Below are positions 62,291 to 64,000 of a stretch of DNA of 64,000 nucleotides, piece after piece. A model generated the notes under the pieces. That model worked only from the letters and a program-made list of their open reading frames with translations, was not told where the DNA came from and ran no database searches. The translations under genes were made by a program, and so were the position numbers. The stretch is from Sipunculus nudus (lineage: Eukaryota > Annelida > Sipuncula > Golfingiida > Sipunculidae). The stretch's first letter is position 1. Each line of letters starts with the position of its first letter. The stretch spans positions 67,219,916 to 67,283,915 of the forward strand of contig CM049315.1 in NCBI GenBank assembly GCA_026874595.1. The letters run 5' to 3'.

Positions 62291-64000
62291 TTACAGTCTC
62301 ACAAATGTGAAATCCAAATCTTATCTTGTGACAAAATTGGTGCTTATCTTGTGCAAATCTATCCTTAAACTGACCAAAAGTAATACAGCACAAAGCTAAT
62401 GAATATACAAGTTGTCCTGCTTGGTGAAGTGTTCCTTCCTGCCAATATATAAGGATTTCAGTTTATGTTCAGCAGTGTTTGAATGAGTTTGCATTCACTC
62501 CACATCAACTGTCCCAGCAAGAGCTTGGTAAACTTATGTTCTCTGGTACAAGGTAAAACACAAGCTGATATTGGCCTGTTCTTACTGCCTGCGGGGCACT
62601 GTTGCAGAGAAGTTGGAGCTGATACAGTGTCTTTGTTCGCAAGAACTTGATCTTCATGCTGTAGCACGACCAAGTTCTTCCTTGGTGAAACCACCAGTAA
62701 CTTAATATTGATCAGTAAAGATGGGCAAAAACCACCAACAGTTTACTCTTTTTGTGTTAATGTGTATACAGAACTAAGGAACACGAGGCACCTTAAGAAA
62801 GATGCACATGTGTGAGAGTGGTAAAAACCATGTGGTTATTGCTTGACATCCTGTGCTGGTATCAAATTTGCAAAATCATACAGATTTTTTTACAGAATTG
62901 CAAATATTGAACCAAGCCAAGGGTTTTGTGCGTGGTTTCCATGGCGCTGTAGTGTTGTCTCTGCACTGTCCACTTAGCAGTACCTGACTGATCGTGTTAT
63001 ATTACACGGCAGATGGGGACCATACAGCCAGGTTTTCTCTGAAAATCACTCCGCCTCACCAGCAATCTAATCTTCACTCTCTTCTCTTCACATTAGCCCC
63101 ACCCTAAGTGGACATGAGAACATTTTCACACGGCAGACTCGAAAAAGACATACCCTTTTTATACAAGGCACAAGGGGCCTTCACTTAGTCCATTGGGGTC
63201 ATTTTCAAGATCGATGCAAAATCCCACAGAAATGCAAGGATGGTATAATTCATTTCCACCCGCCAACACTAGAGAGCAGGTAAATGTAGATTTAATGGGT
63301 GTCTTCACCGCCCGAGGAGGGATTCAAAGGCCTTCCTTGATAGACAACTGAAAATGTGCAAAGCTGACTTCTTGACTTTCAAGTCTACAAAATCCATTTG
63401 CTGTGTGTATTTTTCATGCCGTGTTAAAACTTGCGCTAATTACTTGTGCCCAGACACCTACGAGACTCACAAGCTAATTCTTGCTCCATGTCTGAAAAGC
63501 TGGCACAAATCTGGAGCACACTGGATTTTTTTGTTAAGGTCCAATTCTTCATTAAATCAGATCACGATAAGAAACTAAATTTAACACCACAATACCTGGC
63601 AAATATATAAGAAAGTCCTGTTAGTTAGAAGATCACATGTAACCAGTTCATACTAGTACACCAAAAGTGCTTCAATTACTGCACTAACTAATGAAAAATT
63701 ACTTAATTCTTACCTTCCTCCTAGATTTCCTTGCATTTAATTTTAATTTTTCATTAATAAATCACTAGATTTGAATACAACTATTTTAAGCATTCATATA
63801 TAAATAAATAAAGAGCATTTTTTGTACATTTTTCTTGTATTTTACCGCCCCTGAGACCTAGTATACTAATGGAACACATACATCCATGGCTGCATTATAA
63901 TACTACTTTATCCCTTTTAATCATTTTAATGAATACTAATCCAGGTGAATTTTTTTATACATGCTGGACTATGAATACCTTGACAAACTAGTGTTAATGC
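62291..64000. other. No recognisable gene
   Basis: AT-rich DNA at the window edge, with a slightly GC-richer portion at about 63000-63340. No exon, element end or RNA gene was recognised. Confidence 0.4.

Noticed and set aside
1-64000. CRISPR arrays, operons, ribosome binding sites
   Set aside because: The window is eukaryotic; the direct repeats are contiguous minisatellites without unique spacers, and no bacterial gene structure is present.

Overview
The window is animal genomic DNA: AT-rich, intron-dominated and heavily loaded with repeats. On the minus strand it holds the 5' part of one large gene, which I identify as a teneurin (Ten-m/TENM family). I assembled six exons by hand from splice sites, reading phase and protein features. 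They encode residues 1-401: the whole cytoplasmic domain, the single membrane-spanning helix and the first extracellular residues. The EGF repeats, NHL domain and YD shell must lie beyond position 1. The repeat families, with pearl/Helitron-like organisation and a tRNA-derived SINE, suggest a mollusc, probably a bivalve. That placement is inference; no species is claimed.

Layout, in the direction of transcription (high to low coordinates). Positions 42652-64000 lie upstream of the first coding exon and hold only repeats, SINE and transposon-like elements and unassigned AT-rich DNA. Any further 5' non-coding exon or promoter there was not identified. Exon 1 with the start codon is at 42407-42651. 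Intron 1 (12.4 kb) holds a 49-bp minisatellite and several interspersed elements. Exon 2 is at 29705-30004. Intron 2 (15 kb) holds a ~4.7-kb cluster of ~337-bp units, a LINE fossil and a 30-bp minisatellite. Exons 3 and 4 (14501-14737 and 13903-14122) are separated by only 378 bp. Intron 4 (11.4 kb) holds a TA-flanked inverted-repeat element carrying CRE sites. Exon 5, with the transmembrane segment, is at 2357-2547. Exon 6 is at 480-584.

All five internal junctions keep the reading frame (phases 1, 1, 1, 2, 1), and the downstream donor of exon 6 is also phase 1. This is strong internal support for the model.

The most unusual observation is that two splice sites of this gene sit at the edge of tandem arrays whose units copy the splice site itself. 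The exon 6 donor is followed by about seven ~50-bp copies, most keeping a GTAAGT core. The exon 5 acceptor is preceded by four ~40-bp copies, each keeping a pyrimidine tract plus AG. Reading the frame shows that use of these copies would truncate the protein either before or just after the membrane helix. A second pattern is a 12-bp palindrome, GGTGGCGCCACC, repeated once per unit in two otherwise different repeat families.
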